Positions 6,092 through 7,270 of a DNA stretch of 7,270 nt are shown here, in pieces. Position 1 is the stretch's first letter; the number at the start of each line of letters is the position of its first letter. This DNA comes from an uncultured Collinsella sp. (lineage in GTDB: Bacteria; Actinomycetota; Coriobacteriia; Coriobacteriales; Coriobacteriaceae): the NCBI GenBank assembly GCA_902494585.1, contig CABUUD010000094.1, positions 1 to 7,270 of the forward strand, given 5' to 3'. The notes under the pieces are model-generated. The model worked only from the letters and a program-made list of their open reading frames with translations. It made no database searches and was not told the origin of the DNA. Both the position numbers and the translations under genes were made by a program.

Positions 6092-7156
6092 ATGGCGAAC
6101 TTTAAGCCCGACATGTCTTGGCGGGATAACGAACGGGTACAGCGTGTGACCGAGCAGCCTTCGGGCGGGGCTCATGAGCGGGCTGCCGAGACGCCGGATG
6201 TGCGGGTGAATATGCGTCCGAACGGGCAGGCAACCGAACAGTCTGCTGGGCAGGCGCAGCAGACGCCGGGGCGTTCGACAAGTCGGATCCCTCGCCCTGC
6301 CAGCCAGCCGAATGGACAGGCGGCTGAACGTGCAAATGAAGCCGTCTCTCGTTTGGGCGGCGTTCGCGCCCTGGTAGTGCTTGCGGCGGTTGTGGTCATA
6401 GGCGCGGTTGCCGTTTTCTCCGTGATTGGCGGCGTCGGTGACGTGCAAGGCGGCGGGGGAGCCTCGTCGAGCGTCTCTAAAGAGTCGAGCTCAACTGACG
6501 CCTCTGGCTCCGAGACCAAGAAAGAAAAAGGTCTCGTCGATGTTGATGCGATCTCGGATGATACGCTGCACGGGCTGCTTGCCGACTACGATAACGATGA
6601 CGATGGCCAGCTGACCGCCAAGGAGACTCAGTGCATCACGAGGCTGGTCGTGACCGACGAGGTGACGGATTTCACGCCCATTAGCAAGCTGGACAAGCTC
6701 GATACGCTCGGCATCAATACCCTGAGCGCCAAGAGTGCGGACTTTAGCGAGCTCGAGGCACTTGAGGTGCTCAAGTTTGGCGACATGACGACCCAGGACC
6801 TCGACCTGAGCGTCTGCCCCAAGCTCAATTCCTTTTGTATTGAAGGCCTTAAGGGTGCTGTCAATTCCATCAACGCTTCGGGTCTTAAGAACCTGATGTT
6901 CTTTACCGTTGACCAAGGCCTTCAGGGCGACGTCGAGAAGATTGATCTTTCGAATGATGACATTCTTGGCGCACTCGAGATTACCTGCAACGTCGGTGAG
7001 CTCAACCTGTCGGGTTGCAGCCACTCGTTCCCCAAGCTCAACATTGCCGCTGACCACATCGACAAGATCGTGGTCGACAGCAACACCAATGCCGACCTGG
7101 TGGCCACCCTGCGTGACCTCTGCGCTCAGAAAGGCTGGACGCTAGAGGAGCGGTAA
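6092..7156 (+). CDS. Single-pass membrane protein with EF-hand calcium loop and leucine-rich repeats (paralogue 2)
   Basis: 354 residues from ATG 6092. The layout is a long polar cytosolic tail (1-86) rich in Gln, Pro and Arg with two PNGQA motifs (43-47 and 73-77), one membrane helix (about 92-113), a flexible Gly/Ser linker (114-145), an EF-hand loop (167-178) and about six leucine-rich repeats (about 200-325). The EF loop, DNDDDGQLTAKE, has Asp at 1, 3 and 5, Gly at 6, Leu at 8 and Glu at 12, which is the complete calcium-binding pattern. Arg 87 and 92 before the helix predict an inside-N, outside-C orientation, placing the EF-hand and LRRs outside. Repeats begin near LDTLGI, LEVLKF, LNSFCI, LMFFTV and LGALEI, with LDLS/LNLS elements as in bacterial surface LRR proteins. 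Ligand unknown. It is the last gene of the apparent operon, 27 bases after its paralogue. It differs from that paralogue mainly in its longer tail, the uncharged linker and the intact calcium loop. Confidence 0.93.
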   Translation: MANFKPDMSWRDNERVQRVTEQPSGGAHERAAETPDVRVNMRPNGQATEQSAGQAQQTPGRSTSRIPRPASQPNGQAAERANEAVSRLGGVRALVVLAAVVVIGAVAVFSVIGGVGDVQGGGGASSSVSKESSSTDASGSETKKEKGLVDVDAISDDTLHGLLADYDNDDDGQLTAKETQCITRLVVTDEVTDFTPISKLDKLDTLGINTLSAKSADFSELEALEVLKFGDMTTQDLDLSVCPKLNSFCIEGLKGAVNSINASGLKNLMFFTVDQGLQGDVEKIDLSNDDILGALEITCNVGELNLSGCSHSFPKLNIAADHIDKIVVDSNTNADLVATLRDLCAQKGWTLEER

Positions 7157-7270
7157 GGTCCTTTGGAGCGGCAGAGTACTTTTGCTGCAAGGCAAAAACG
7201 AACAAAAAGAAGCGGGGGGAGGGTGAGTTACGAGGCCCGGGTAAATTAGATGGGTTTTTAAGGTGAGCCG
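7157..7270. other. Short 3' region with no convincing gene
   Basis: The 114 bases after the last stop hold a weak six-base-pair stem, TTTTGC (7180-7185) with GCAAAA (7192-7197), a purine-rich run AGCGGGGGGAGGG (7211-7223), and a weak G-U-rich stem around CCCG/TGGG followed by TTTTT (7236-7259) that might act as a poor terminator. Nothing here is strong enough to name. Confidence 0.35.

Noticed and set aside
7180..7197. Stem TTTTGC/GCAAAA as the operon terminator
   Set aside because: Only six A-T-rich pairs, with no T-tract on the + strand side; too weak to call.
7224..7250. Small gene starting with GTG at 7224 after a GGAGG site
   Set aside because: It runs for only eight codons before a stop, with nothing else to support it.

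Overview
The window looks like a piece of the chromosome of a moderately GC-rich actinobacterium, most likely a gut Coriobacteriia such as Collinsella or Olsenella. That placement is an inference from base composition, codon use, strong AGGAG-type ribosome sites and gene style; no marker gene settles it. All five protein genes lie on the + strand and fill almost the whole window. No RNA gene, CRISPR array, insertion sequence or integrase was seen.

Layout: (1) from the left edge to 3151, a very large Ser/Thr (Hanks-type) protein kinase. It is cut off at its 5' end, starts in repeated Thr/Val motifs, and ends in about six membrane helices. (2) A 99-base gap holding a strong hairpin (about 3184-3220). 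(3) 3251-3877, a 208-residue cytosolic protein of unknown function whose C-terminal half may be PH-like. (4) 3896-5137, a two-helix membrane protein whose last ~220 codons are strikingly richer in GC than everything around them. (5) 5159-6064 and 6092-7156, two diverged paralogues, each with a cytosolic tail, one membrane helix, a linker, an EF-hand-like loop and a leucine-rich-repeat domain predicted to lie outside the cell. The last ~110 bases contain no convincing gene.

Working model (inference): the last four genes are spaced 18-27 bases apart and form one transcription unit. With the kinase they make an envelope signalling cassette. Unlike PknB/StkP, the kinase has no extracellular PASTA sensor; the candidate outside sensors are separate LRR/EF-hand proteins, and the cytosolic and two-helix proteins could be adaptors or substrates. 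The repeated TVTV motifs in the kinase's N-terminal tail would suit autophosphorylation and FHA-domain docking, so the genes upstream of the window (FHA, vWA or PP2C proteins would fit) matter for interpretation.

The most notable observations are the codon-diversified N-terminal repeats, the sharp compositional mosaic inside the fourth reading frame, and the pair of LRR paralogues in which one keeps a textbook EF-hand loop and the other has lost it.
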